A model generated the notes under the pieces. The model was not told where the DNA came from, ran no database searches, and worked only from the letters and a program-made list of their open reading frames with translations. A program made the position numbers and the translations under genes. Positions 26,401 to 39,056 of a DNA stretch of 64,000 nt are shown piece by piece. Numbering within the stretch: the stretch's first letter is position 1; each line of letters opens with the position of its first letter. The DNA comes from Termitomyces sp. T153. Taxonomy: Eukaryota > Basidiomycota > Agaricomycetes > Agaricales > Lyophyllaceae. The stretch lies in the NCBI GenBank assembly GCA_018296165.2, contig JACKQL020000077.1:1-64000 (forward strand), written 5' to 3'.

Positions 26401-27718
26401 TTCTGTACACGTTAGCAAATGACCCTGAATACTCTCATATCTATGCCGTCAATCGTATTCATTCAAATGCTATGACATTACTTCAACGACAGACGCGAAT
26501 TCTAGAGGAAAATGGCCTTGATCCGTCTGTACTCTCCAGCGGAGGTATCACCTTGATAGAACAAGATCTTTCAAGCCAAAGTTGGGATATCGACAAGGAA
26601 CTTTATGATGAGGTATGTCGTGTGCAGGATATGAATTCTATTAGCTTCGAAATAGCTTCTAATATTCCACAAGATGAGCGCTTCCGTCTCAGTCGTCTTA
26701 CACGCAGGTAAAGCTTTCCTAGGTATATTGCGCTCGAAAGGTGACTTATTACATCAATTGATTTGAAGCTTGGACCGTCGATTTCAAATTGAAACTTTCT
26801 TCGTTTAGCGACTGCTTTCTTGGCCTTCGTAGGCTGATCGACTTTTCTTTGTGTGGTGCGGAGTCTAGACATCTTGTCTTTATCAGTACGCTTGCCGTCA
26901 TGAGAAGTGCGTGATGGTCTTTCTTGTTTACTGTCGTTGACTGGGACCTCATAGACTGGCCCAAGGGAGGAAAATTCAGGGAAGAGTCCATTCTAGACGC
27001 ATATAGTGCGGCTGGCCTAGGCTATTCTGAGTCCAAATGGGTTGCAGAACATATTTTAGAGTTAGCGGCTTCAGCAGCTCGTCTAAAGGTGACAATCATC
27101 CGGGCTGGTCAACTATCAGGGGCAGATAATGGTTGTTGGAAAGTGACCGAATGGTTTCCTACCCTAGTGAGATCCTCTCGCTTGATAGGATGTCTTCCTT
27201 CGATCGATGAGGTATGTCAATACACAAGTATATTGTTCATTCGAACTGATGGACATACGTATTAATAGCGTGTATCCTGGGTCCCTGTCAGTGCTGCCGC
27301 TCGAATCATTTCGGACGTTCTACAAACCGACAAACCTCTACGATACTTCCACCTAGTTCATCCCTACCGTGTACACCTCATGAATCTCCTTTCCCCCATT
27401 GCTTCATATTTTTCCATTCCAATTGTTTCTTTCAATGAGTGGCTCGAGAAACTTCGTGGTCTACTTGTGAACGATCCTGCGAGCGGGGTTTCGGAAGCAA
27501 CCTCTTATGTGCCTTCGGACCTGCGCGTTCTCTCCCTGTTGGATTATTTCAGTGTAAAAAATTCCTCAGACGATTTCGAAAAGTGGCAGGATAGCGATAT
27601 TGACATCACCCAAATGAAGCTTCACTCTCCTACGATGTCGTCTGAACAATTGCTTCCACTTGGATGTGAGGACGCACATCGTTGGTTGGCTTACTGGATG
27701 TCTGTTGGTTTACTGTAA
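23494..27718 (+). CDS. NRPS-like carboxylic acid reductase (A-T-R)
   Basis: Large enzyme (about 1,050 residues, some 20 exons) with adenylation, carrier and thioester-reductase domains and no condensation domain. Such fungal enzymes activate an aryl or aliphatic acid as AMP ester, load it on phosphopantetheine and release an aldehyde with NADPH. Adenylation (23.5-25.7 kb): ILHSSG|TTTFPRPVYISHR (phosphate-binding A3), PMF|HAFGL, IVSGGPLS, YYAG|TEIG, ITGDLF, WGRADDQIVLSNGEK. Carrier (25.8-26.25 kb): FQQGCDS|LQATRIRN, the modified Ser. Reductase (26.35-27.7 kb): LITGTTGSLGCHLL nucleotide-binding loop, GYSESKWVAEHIL with the catalytic Tyr and Lys, RAGQLSG. Two introns have GC donors (24134-24184 and 26027-26083). 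Substrate cannot be predicted by eye. The alpha-aminoadipate reductase of lysine synthesis is a relative, but the A-domain text fits the NRPS-like group better. Confidence 0.88.
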
Positions 27719-28523
27719 CGAATAGAAATTGATATCATTTTACTTGAAGTTTCTTTGTGGGCTGATTGCTTGAAGTTCAACGTCGGAATCTGACAAAATG
27801 TAAAAGCTGTGGCGGTACCGCCGAGAGGCGTTTTGCTCGCACAACTGTCTGCTGCCGTCGAAGTACTGAGCATAAGGTTAACTACGTAGAATCAGAGATC
27901 GACCCTTGGAATCGATTTTACCGACCCTTGGATTGATTTTACCGACCCTTGGATTGATTTTACCGACCCTTGAATTGATTTTACCGACCCTTGGATTGAT
28001 TTTAGAAGCTTGGTCACGGATCCTGGACAGATCCCACAGTATTAGAACTGTTAGCGTGGAATCTACTCGAACGTTCCGATCATCTCGTGCGAACATCTCG
28101 TTAAGCCGAATGAGTTGAGTCTTTATTACATATCTCTTTGAAGCCTCATTATCACAACGGCCTTGACAATTACGATATTGTTGTGCGGTCCAGAGTATGT
28201 TTGAATCTACCTGATGTATTGACCATCTTTATGGCATTTTTGTGAACATTGTCTATCGAATTTACGGTTCGAACGAAAATTTGAAGATACGGGCGTCACT
28301 TCGGATGATGTAGAAATGCAAATTGATTGGCAATAAAAAAAAAGGATTGTACATTGTAGACGATAACAATAGATTTCTGTACATTACATTGATTGACTGA
28401 ACATACTGAATTTATAAGATGTAAAAGCGGAAACTGAGTAGGACTAGTAGATTATCGAGGGATATGTAAGTAAGTGAGGGATATGTAATTAAATTATGTT
28501 ATATACTAGATCAATCTTCAAAC
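27719..28523. other. convergent intergenic region with tandem repeat
   Basis: 3' flanks of two convergent genes. Apart from the 21-bp tandem repeat (27901-28005) it is AT-rich and holds no gene. The repeat makes matching small ORFs on both strands (periodic KINPRVG in one), which are artefacts of the 21-bp period. Confidence 0.5.
27901..28005. repeat. 21-bp tandem repeat, five copies
   Basis: Five contiguous copies of GACCCTTGGATTGATTTTACC, the first 22 bp with small changes, then three of exactly 21 bp and a truncated fifth. The unit equals two helical turns and keeps one reading frame. It sits about 180 bp beyond the NRPS-like stop codon. Confidence 0.9.
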
Positions 28524-29409
28524 CTATCCGCGCCAAACAGTCGGGCCAGGGACAGTGTATGATGTAGGAGAAGGAACTTGGTAGATGTCAACATTAATAC
28601 CAGGGTCTATAGAATTCTCATCAGCTGTCGTCACGAAAGGAAAAGATAGGAAGATGGCTGACCGTTGGGGCTGATGTGTCCAGGGATGGAGACCTTGGAC
28701 GGGTTACCAGAGCCTCCGTTGACGACGTTGATTTGGGCGCAGCCCACATAAAATTCTGGAGGAAGGACGTGTAGGGCAATTTGTTCGGCACGAACGAGGT
28801 ACTGATTCAAGACAAGTGAGCAGAGGATGGCGGGCTGGGAATGTTAAAAAACATACCTGGCCAGAAGGCGTGTCCTTTGGTATGATAGTTGTCAACTCAG
28901 TTTTACCCAGGTCGGTGAAGCCAAAGGGGTTGTATGTTGCGCCCCACTCAGCGATCTGGATCGAAAAGTCAGTCATGAACACTCGGCTAAGAAAAAAAGG
29001 ACAAGACCAACCTTGAACCAGTTCTCGCCACTACCATCCCAGTCAACAGCGTTTCCAGGCGCCTTACCAAGGTAGATAGAAGCAGGACCCTGATGGAAAA
29101 TCGCAGCAGAGAGTCTGAAGCCGATAGTATCACCAACAGAGACAGTAATTGTCTCTTTGGCAGGGATAGGATTGGTGTTGCACCTCATGTCCAAGGAAGT
29201 GACAGGCCTGACTGGGGAGTTGTTTTGCGCTTCGCGAACGGCAGCGGTCGAGCTTTCGGTGCCGTGGATGAGGGTATTGAACATGTCTTTGAATTCGAAG
29301 ATGATGAATTAGCAAACTAACAAAAGTTCGATCTAGTGCGGGCCTTACAGTGCGCGGAAGCGGCTTGGGCGATGGCAACGAGGCCGAGGATGGAAGTGGT
29401 GAACTTCAT
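28524..29409 (-). CDS. AA9 lytic polysaccharide monooxygenase, secreted
   Basis: Copper enzyme that cleaves cellulose or related glucans oxidatively. About 218 residues from five exons, a catalytic domain without linker or carbohydrate-binding module. The start at 29409 gives signal peptide MKFTTSILGLVAIAQAASA, leaving His as mature residue 1, the first arm of the histidine brace; the first intron begins one base after this His codon. The second brace His is in AAIFHQGPASIYLGK, the axial Tyr in EFYVGCAQINV. Other AA9 features: SLDMRCN with its Cys pairing the one in GCAQ, VGDTIGF, GSGENWFK, LVRAEQIALH, and the tail DPGINVDIY...YTVPGPTVW. Splice junctions all keep frame; stop at 28524-28526. 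Regiospecificity and exact substrate cannot be told. Confidence 0.92.
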
Positions 29410-29510
29410 TACAGATGGGAAGGGAGTGTGTTCGATGGAAGGAAGGGATAAAGATAGAAAATGGAAGTTAACGATGGACGACTCGAGCAGAACTGGCCAT
29501 CCTTTTATAC

Positions 29511-29519
29511 CACGAACAC
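29511..29519 (-). promoter_or_regulatory. TATA box of the AA9 gene
   Basis: On the minus strand TATAAAAGG lies about 102 bp upstream of the AA9 start codon, a good match to a canonical TATA box with normal fungal spacing. Confidence 0.5.
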
Positions 29520-30857
29520 GCGTTGAAGAGCAACAACAACAACTTTTTTTTTCAAGTTACATCGAGTCCTGCAATCCCGACGCGAGGGCGGATGCGCTGA
29601 TCGCGCGTCCTTCTTCGATCGTCGACATACAAAGAAACATTTTGTTGATCATGATCATGATCGTGGCAGTGCGCGCATGTAAGCCTGAGGCTTGAGCGTT
29701 AAGTACTTTGTATAGTTGTGCTTTTTTGTCTATGCATGTTGAGCCCGAGTAGCTGTAAAAATAATCCAAATCTTTTTGATTACATCCAACCAAGCGCCAT
29801 TTGGCGTTTACTCGACCGGATCCAGCCTGCTCAGGGGTAGAATGATCGTCGGAAAGAAAAAGGGATCGACAGCGGTAGACACATGAAGAGTCAAATTTGA
29901 GGACATTGAGTACTGGATCGCGACCGATGAAAAGCGAGGAAAAAAAAACTCCGGGAATAAATTTTCCTGTCACGTGAAAGATCATGTTCGATGACGCGTC
30001 GCGTCACGCTGACTAGTGCGGGAATGCCATCTTGGTCACTTGTGGATCTAAAGGCTTGACATTTGAATTCAAAGTTTGTTTTCAAAGATTATTTCTATTC
30101 CAGACAATGTGATCAGCTGGAGGACCTCTCAATGTATGTATATATGGCGTCGGTCATATCTCAATAATATCCGATTCATATCAGTATGGTTATGAAATCT
30201 CCTCCCTTACGCCTCTTTAGCTGTTATTATGAACACTGGCGGATATCGCAAACAAACTTCCCGATGTTTAACCGAGTCTCTTTAGGTTTCTAGAGATTAT
30301 CTGACATTTCCTTTCTTATTTGACACGCTTTTGGTCACTACTTGTCTCCGGAGAAAGTACACCGATTCGAGATTGACTATATCAAAACATCTTTTACTCG
30401 GAGAGCAGCTCGAACAAAGGCAGCATGCGTATAAGCGCCGGACCTATCGGCTCTTAAGGTATCGTTAAAGCCCACTAATCAATGTTCATTGGGGTGCAGC
30501 AAACTAATCTACCATGTTTAAATAACAACGACAATTCTAGGTGCAGCGATGCCTTTGCGTTTCTTTGTAGCGACACCAGCACATTCCCCAACCCAAAGGT
30601 ATAAAAGGTAAAGAGTCAATGGCACGTGATTTGTTATGCGAAAGTCGAAAGTTGAAAGGCAGCTGCGAAAGGCAGCAAAGGTAAGGATCGTATGAGTCCA
30701 AGAGCGTGAATTGAATCAAAGGATTGGGCCAAAGCGGGTAACTGATAAAAAACAGAGCAGAGGTAGAGCCAAAGGTGTAGGATGGTTTGTATAAGCCTAG
30801 CTGAGTATTGGTCTGACGTCACCATTGGTTGAATCATTCATGAGGCTCACCAATGGT
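29520..30857. other. intergenic, no gene seen
   Basis: About 1.3 kb beyond the AA9 promoter. Several minus-strand ORFs overlap but have no family features. Nothing RNA-like was recognised. Confidence 0.45.
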
Positions 30858-31483
30858 CTACGTGGTGAAGCGCCGTGTCGCGGAGGGCCGACGCCACTCC
30901 GCCTCCCATTCCCTCAGCGCAGCGACGAATCCAGAGTTGGGCTTTACGCAAGCTCGTTTCCGCTTTAAGAACGCGAATGCATTGTCGTACGACATGCCGT
31001 GATTTCGAATAAGATATGCGATGACAACGGCGGGGCTTCGCGAGATGCCCTGAGGTGTGAAAGAATGCATCACAGATATCATGAAATGATGAGTCAAGAA
31101 GATTAAGCGGTCCTGATCGATTGTGAAGAGAGCTGACTGACCTGTTGGCAGTGGACAAGGACGTTTGTTCCAGTTTGGAGCGCTCTGTCGATGTAGTTGC
31201 ACGCAGCTTCGAGATGGGGTTTCAGATCGACGGAGGAATGGTCAAGGATTTGTATACGATGACAGTTGAAGCCGTCTTTCTCAGAGACGGGTATCCATGG
31301 TGCGTCGAGGACTTGAACGAGGTGTGAAATGCCGTGCTGAACGAGGAGATCCTTGTCCTGGACTGCGGACAAAGATCCTACGTAGAGCATACCAGTGAGC
31401 GGTCCCTGAGGCGGCAAGACTTGGTGCATCGGCGTGCACATCGCCTGCACGACCTCGGGAGACATATTTTCGAAACGGATCAT
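30858..31483 (-). CDS. dual-specificity protein phosphatase
   Basis: Small phosphatase of about 177 residues in two exons. The active-site loop HCQQ|GISRSP is cut by an intron between Gln and Gly; joined it gives the C-x5-R signature with the nucleophile at about Cys112. The general-acid Asp is probably in QILDHSSVD. Flanking family blocks are GMLYVGSLSAV, HGISHLVQVLDAPW and YLIRNHGMSYDNAFAFLKRKRACVKPNSGFVAALREWE. It has no regulatory domain, like other stand-alone atypical DSPs that dephosphorylate Tyr and Ser/Thr. The start at 31483 is the first in-frame Met of this exon; a short 5' exon cannot be excluded. Stop at 30858-30860. Confidence 0.88.
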
Positions 31484-34400
31484 GGCTGCACAGTGTCGAA
31501 GAACCGAAAAACTCTGGGGTCAGCAGTTCTGTCGGACAACTTTCATCGTTGGGTTTAAGTAGGAAAACACTATAGGAGTTGTAAAATTAAACCACAATGC
31601 GGAGTCATCGCACCTACTTACCGAGGGATTCTGAGAGATGTTTCCTACACGAGGTCCTCTCACCAGTCGATACTTCACGTTCTTTGAGAGGCGAGTCTGA
31701 GCCAAAGACTCGGAAGTGTAATGATGAGATTGTCGAGGTCAGGTACAGGGGTGCAAACAGGCCATCAAAGAATCACGTTTGCGGCGGCTAGATCAGATAT
31801 TTTTAAGCAATCCGTTTCATAGACATTCTCTTAATGTCAATTTGGAGCTCTTTCATTTATAAACCAACGTTTAACCCGGAAATAAACGGCACGGATTACC
31901 AGTCGACAGTCCATTTGACTCGCAATTGTGATAAACTTTGAGCTTGAGTTGCAATCACCAGAAACCAAATCGCAAGATGAAAGCAGAGGAAGAGATGCCC
32001 GACATAGTCATGTAGGTGGCCGGATACCCTTCTCGTCTTCTAATGTTTCCGCTCTTCTGACAGTACGACGGTGTGTATTTAGGAACTGTTGGCCCTTGTT
32101 CCGTCGCCGTCGTCTACGTTTGACATCTAGCACAATCCGATTACGACGTACCAACTCTGGATCAAGTCAAACCTTTACATTATTCCAAGAAATTCAATGA
32201 CTCTTGCCCTTGCCCTAAACCATTGCAGGGACAGCCTTCTACCCTTGACATTTGCCGACTGTACTTCTAGAAAGTACGAGGCTCACATTACAGTTGGGAA
32301 TAACCCTTACATGCAAACTATAGAGCTTCACCAAGTCTTCCCTGGCGGCTAAATCCCTTGGCACAACATTCCATGGTGCTGGTAGCCAATCCCTTGTCCT
32401 CTCACGTCATGTATCATGGCAAGACGAGTCACAGGTACGTACGCCTCAGGAACCACCAGTATAATGACATGACCATTGTAATTACCATCTTTGTTTCCCG
32501 CGAATGGATCCTCAATTCTTTCCAACTCGTGTCGATTTCTGTTCTTTTTCTGGTACGTGAAAAAGAAGGGAAACGTTCGTACCAATTTCTGACGTTCAAT
32601 CGATAGCCTGATTGATGCTTCCGTACAATGGATTCAAAGCACCTGTATTAGAACATGCTTTTTCTGAGTGATCGCCGTGACTTCCCTGCTTGATAAGTGC
32701 TCGGAACATCGTTTCAATGCAGCATGTTAATTATGCTCACAATTTGAGGGCGCATTCGTTTTTACAGTTGCTCGCAGCCAGTCGAGTGCTTCTGTTTCAC
32801 CCACGACACTTCACTTCCTTGCAAAATAAACCACGTACTAGTCCCTGATTAGGCATAAAGCACAAGGTGGTGCCAACTCTCTCATAAGCGGGAGGCTTCG
32901 TATTCCGACCAAATTTCGACGTCTTGTTCTTCCAAAGAACCACTTCTCTCAGCTCCGATTCCAGGGCTATGGTGCGATGGGAATCATGCTCACAGAGAAC
33001 TATCATGTAAACGCATGGAGTCCAGAGTAGCCTCAGTTGGTCTCGGGTCTTCTTGGACCTGTACGTATGGGCCGATGCGACACGCGGCATGCCCCGAGGT
33101 CTACGGAGTTATGGAATACATTATGTAATACGTCGTTTCAGACACCTTCATGTTTTTTTGGGCGTATACGGCAGGACAAGCTGCTTTTGTTCTGCAGTGT
33201 GTCATGTCAGTTGTTTTAATTATATATTGGTTCCCGGAGAGTGCAATGGTGAGTTTCCAGTCCACCGTGATACCAAACTTCGTTATATTGATCTATGGAA
33301 ACGACTCGTGGAGCGGTGTTGATTGAAATACACGACACTTTCAGCGTGTAGTTGCAAGATTATATATTACCAACAGAAGAACACTGATACATTGGTTGTT
33401 GTAAATACAGAAGATATATCAATATATAAAATAGGTGGAGTATATGCAAATCTACTCATTCTGATTAGCCTTCTTAGACAAACTCTACATCATGTTTTAG
33501 TTTGTACGGACAAGTTGGTTATATGGTCACGTATGGAGCACTGATTGGATAACAATACAAGTAAGCATGATTGTGATTGTGATCTTTGCCAATGCATTGG
33601 GTGGTGGCCAGGATATCAAGGTAGGATTGAACAACATCAATATTAGTTCATAGATAACCCATTGATAATATGCACTGAAGTGTAATGGACTTTTAGAGGA
33701 TAGTCTTAACTGAAGTCAGTCCCTAGTGATATTTATGGCGTCATAGTCACGGTCTTTCGTTTTGTTGAAATCTCCAACAAGACGTTTGCTCAACTAGGAC
33801 TTATTAATGAAATCAGAGATGGAGATAGACAAGGTAGGACTCGTTTCATACAGTTCGAGAGACCACTGGAAGAGTTCTTCGTCTATAATCCTTTTTTCTA
33901 CCATCCAGCATTATTCTTTATTTCATATTCAAAGTGATTTATAACAGAGAGTATTATGTGATATAAAACCCCTTAGCAATAAAATCACAAATAACGCTGG
34001 GTATGACACAACAAAGGAAAGGAGATAAAGAACCAACCTAATGAAAAACATTTTCAAAACTGCGTATAAATATCATAACGTAGTACAAGATAAAACCAAC
34101 TGAGTGCATGGACATCATAGTCATTTTTTGGGTACCTGATAGTGCTAGTAAGTCCTACCTAAAAGTAGATCTCGGAGGAGCCCTGGCCATTTTGTGAGAG
34201 CCTCAGTGCACTACCTCTATTTCGATCGAATTTCTTACCTCAGAGCATATACCCTCCTTGACACACAGAAACTGATGCCTAGTATAGGCTAGTAGTTCTT
34301 CTATTTTCTGCTCCATAGATTGCCTATCCGGCGCACTTTGCCGGTTTGTGATGCAGAACCCTCTGGAGTCATATTTATACTCTGTGCTTTGTTCTTGTGA

Positions 34401-37400
34401 TCATTTCGAGATGTACGGCGGCACAAGTTCCGGCGGGAGAAGATGTATGTAAGTGAAATTCTGCGGCAAAACAGAATAAGAAGCGAACACAAGAAAGAAC
34501 ACTCCCTTCTGGCCTCGTTCTCTCACGTCAGCCTGTACTTATCTGGTCATGACGATGTATCTTGAGACCGAGTAAGTAAGTTTCTCTCAAGCATTGATTG
34601 AATTGATTTCGGGGATGAAGAAACCTTGAACTTTATCTACTATCTTACGATCTGGTTGGCATACGACATAATTCCCTTGCCCAAGGACATCATGCATGCT
34701 GATATCGTATCGAATGAATTGATCAGGATCAAACACCAGCTGCAATCCGGACACACATCCACCTTACAAATACTCGAGGAGGAACAATGAGGTAATTGGC
34801 ATCCACATGCTTTCTCTCATATGAGCCTATGCGCAACAATAATTTTGGCGTTGCAGGCGAGAACCTATAGCATATATAGTCACCATGCGTATCTAGTAGT
34901 TCCGGCCCGGCTTGGCACAAAAGCCCTCAGCTTGGCCTGGCTTCTGGCTCAGACTAACACGAGCCAAAACTCAATACCGGCTGGCTCTGGCGTGATTTTG
35001 CAGGTAGGTAGAACATAGTCAGAGTCTGAAGGTCATGGATAGCCAGAACTAATACCGTTTTTGAAAAACTTACTATTACGTTCTCTGCCAGTACTGATTC
35101 TATTTTGCGGTGCACATACCATGAAGAGAAATAACCTCGCCTATGATATGTGCCTTTCCCCCCTTCATCAAGCTCCAGCCTGCATATATTAGCACATTTC
35201 AATGTCATAGGTAGGTAACCAGGTCTCAATGTGATTTATTGGCATCGAATGTTGACTACATGTGGTGACCCTCTAGAGCCTCAGCCTGGGCCAGGGGGTT
35301 TGGCTTTGGATTTTCGGCATCATGATGACCACCTCTCCTGGTCTGGGTAGCTCGAACAGGCCTGGCTGAAGGCCTGAAGCCACATTTTGTAGATCGGAAT
35401 TGAATCAGTCATCATTGGTCAGGAAATCTTACTGGCCAACAGTCTGTTACTAGTAGTATTCCTGGACTGGAAATGAAGGCGAGATTGCCTTCCTTGTTAT
35501 CGGTTTTAGTGCTATATCAAGATGGACAAACAAGACGGACGCTGCCGTATGTTTATAACGAGCACCCCAAAATTATGAAAACTGAGAGTTCTCGAGATGA
35601 AAATTTTATCCTTCGTTAAGAATCATTGAGCCTCACCTCATAGCATAACGTGCCACCATCCTCAACCTTTTGAGTCATCGACTGTATTCTGAAGATTGTT
35701 GCTACAACAAACAAGCACACAACAAACCGCGGTAGCTCCAAACAGGATGAATGCAATTTCGAAAGAAGATGTACTCAGTTAGAACAGGTGTGATCGAGAT
35801 GCGTTAAGCGTACATTTGTCCCATACGTGTTTGGAGGTGCAAAATTTGCGAAAGACGGGGTTGAATCAATTCGTGCAATACCCTTGAGCGCTTAAGCAAT
35901 GAAGGCTATATTAATCGTGAACATGATTATATGCGGTCGAGCTTGAGTACTAACGAAGCTGAGTCCCGAAGCCTTGTATTTGTGCAATCCGAAGTGCATC
36001 TTCCCGCAAACCATCGCCTTCCAGAGTATTTGATGACAGAAGCAGTCCAAGCACACTTTTCCAACTCCAAAGCTAGAAGGGTATTATTCTGCAGCAAGTA
36101 AAAGCATATTATAAGTTCTGCATGATTCGGAGAAATCGGGGGTATCAATAGTCGGCTCACTCTCCCTTGCAATGGATGAGTTAGATACAACGTTGCTATC
36201 AGGAACAGTGCAATTAAACCTAATCGTCTGTAAGAGGACGGCATCGGCCAGCGTTTCTGCTGCATCGTATTGGATAATGAGACATTTTCCATTTCTCAAT
36301 AGAAAGTCGGTCCACAGTAGGAGAAATCGAGGTCAAAAAGGTACGTAAGTAAGTCGTTATTGGATAGCCCATTAATTGAATCAGTGAGAGTGACATCTTT
36401 CAAACGTGTTTGGGTGCCGGTATGAACCAATGCAATTGAGCCACGTCGAGGCGACTGGATTTAAAACAATCTGAAAGGCGGCAGTCCCCAGCTAGAAATT
36501 GATATGAGTGTTTTATCAGGATGACACTAATAATACAAATACAATACCTCATGGCGAGGACTTCTGCATGTCAAAAGTAAGTCGTAGTTAAGAACAGGTT
36601 GTTACTCACGCTTGGTCGTCAACTTTCCAATTTCTGATATCAAGACACTTTGTAACGATGGCCTGGAAAAACTTCATTGTATGAAAGGGCCCCTATTCTC
36701 CTATGACTGAGAAAAGCATCCGAGAAACAAGCCACCTCTATTTCAGTCAGTTTATAAGGATCTCTGGGACGTCTATGGTAAGGGCATCTGGAGACCATGT
36801 CAGGGCCACGGTTTAGACGGAGGCGGACAGATTTAGGAATGGTGGCGAGCGGCTCCATGATCCTCTCATATCTTCCGCAGAACATCGTTTCGCTCGTCTT
36901 CTGGGGCGAGCCAATCACATTCCATCCTCTAAACCAGATTCAACAGATTTCACAAATGTTCCTCGTTCAGGCTCGAGTAGTAATGAACGAGTCAATGCAA
37001 ACAAATTCATGGGATCCCGATAAGCACTTGGTGGTATGTCACGTGTAATACAGACATCAAAGGTCCTGGACCAAGATCTGCAGACAAGACCAGGAGAACA
37101 CTTCACGCTTCCATTAAAGACAAAGTTGAAGGATGGCATCGACCATATAAGTGAGCATGCTTGTAGATAAGGTTTTGTTCCTCCATCACCTTCGATGCGT
37201 TGTCGCTCTAGGTCCTCCAGAAGTGCAGGGTGGTCGAAACCCCAGTTCCATCTAGAAATAGGAAATAGATCGAGGCCCTCATTTTCATCAATTTATTTGC
37301 TTTTGTTTGTTCCTATCAACTTACATTCATGAAACGGCTTGCCTTCAATTTATGTAATCCATAATATATTGGACGTTCAAACAAAGTTTGTACAATACCA

Positions 37401-37700
37401 ATGCTGCAGCCCGGAGTGACGAACACGTGACGAGGGATACTGCTGCAGGAAAGATCTCGAAGACTTCACCTACACAGTGGTACTCCTCCCAGGTATGACA
37501 GTATGTGCTATTCAGTAGACCTACTTCATCAGCAAAATGGTCGCTCTGGTACTTGGCCAAATATGGCAATAGACCTCTTGCACAAACAAAACATTCATAC
37601 TGCTCAATATCTATCTTTTACTAGGTCTGGAGTCTGTAAAATTACGAGCTTGAATTAAAGAAGCAATTATTAACTATGACATACTGATGGGAGAATGCAT
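31484..37700. other. gene-poor region, no supported gene
   Basis: Over 6 kb with no ORF I can assign. The sequence becomes AT-rich from about 33.3 kb. Two stretches (about 34886-34990 and 35272-35370) share GGCCTGG/GAGCC-rich words that recall degenerate dispersed repeats, without a definable boundary. No tRNA-like cloverleaf or B-box was seen. It may be an old repeat graveyard bordering the transposon nest. Confidence 0.45.
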
Positions 37701-38356
37701 CTTCAGGTCCGCCAGCATATGCTGTTCAGTTCAGGCATTGACAGGACTGAGAAGCATTTGATAGTTCTTCTTTCTTTCTTATTTCTAATTCATCCTTTCT
37801 TTTACCCTTTGACATCCATTGTGTAAGACTTGTTCATGTAGTTTGGTTTGTTTGCCTACACTGATAGTTTGTACTTCAGGATTCCTTAAATATGTATGCT
37901 TATAGGTATACATGTCTATCTCCCCCTCTGACTTTGTTGACATCCTCCCTTGTGCTCTTATATGTCTTCTAGTAGAAAAAAAACCAAGCCTCATGTTATA
38001 CTGGAAGGACAACCTCAGGAGGGAGGCTGTGGCTCAATCACACAACTGGCAGAGGACAATCTAAAGTCTATTCAGCATCTACAAGAAGTTCCAGAGTTCT
38101 AGCTACTCACCTGGTAGAGGAAGATCCAAAGAAAACAAGTTTAAAGATTCTCAATGCCAGTGTTCAGAAAAGTTACTCTTGAGCTTCTAACAAAAACCAC
38201 ATTAACTAAATCTGGAGTCTGATCTGATCCAAAAATAGAAATTTATTGTAAATGGCCTTGATCTCCAGCCCCCAAACATGTGACCACATGTAAATATAAC
38301 TGTTAGATAGCCCTTTGTATAAGTTATTATAAGTTATCTGTCTACATAAGATTATA

Positions 38357-38677
38357 GGATGGGAATGAGAGGCTAGTTCAGAACAAAGGAAACAAAAATG
38401 GGGTCTGGTATGGGCAGTTCCCTGACATCACCCCCCTTCTAGCATGCAGTGTCTCAATATATAGAGTAGAAGAAGTTGCAGATTGCTTAGTCAGCTGCTA
38501 AGACCAGGTAAATACCTTGGATTGCTTTTGGCACACCAGGGTGCCTGCAGTGAAAGTCCCAGACTAGTAGCCCTTGGTTGAAAGTCCCTGTCTCCAGAAG
38601 ATGGGAGGATAGGAATGAGAGGCCAGCTCAGAATAAAAGAAACAAGAATGGGGTCCAGTCTGGGCAGTCTCCTGACA
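38357..38677 (-). repeat. 71-bp direct repeats, LTR-like, with purine tract
   Basis: Two 71-bp copies (38357-38427 and 38607-38677) share the sequence that on the minus strand begins TGTCAGG. On the minus strand the lower copy is preceded directly by a purine-rich GGGGGGTGATG, as a polypurine tract precedes a 3' LTR. This agrees with the orientation of the neighbouring integrase remnant. The upper copy may be an LTR fragment. Confidence 0.55.
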
Positions 38678-39056
38678 GATACACTTACTCAGACTGTTAT
38701 CAAACCTGTTCCTTTGTTGTGCATATCTCCTTCAATGTCTCTACAAATTCAAGGTCCTTTGTACAAACTTTGATTCTATGTGTGCATATATATATCATAC
38801 TATGCTTGTTTCAATATAATTTGTTTACATCTTCAAAAAATTATTATGTCTACTCCAAGCACTTGAATGCTCCATCCCTTACACCTCCTCTTTCTCCTAC
38901 TCCTGGTCCATCCAAGGAAAACTCAAATACACCTACCAAGATCATGAGGAAAACTGTTCTTCCTCCCTCATCAGAGTATGTGCATTTGATGTGTGTGTTT
39001 AGTTCCAAACCAGAGCTGGTGCACATACATTTGCCTATGGTTCCCCAGAGATGTCC

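Noticed and set aside
27878..28118. ORFs with a regular seven-residue repeat on both strands
   Set aside because: They arise from the 21-bp tandem DNA repeat, which keeps every frame open; no flanking coding signal.
34886..35370. GGCCTGG-rich words resembling a dispersed repeat or protein-binding array
   Set aside because: Copies are irregular, with no boundaries, TIRs or constant spacing.
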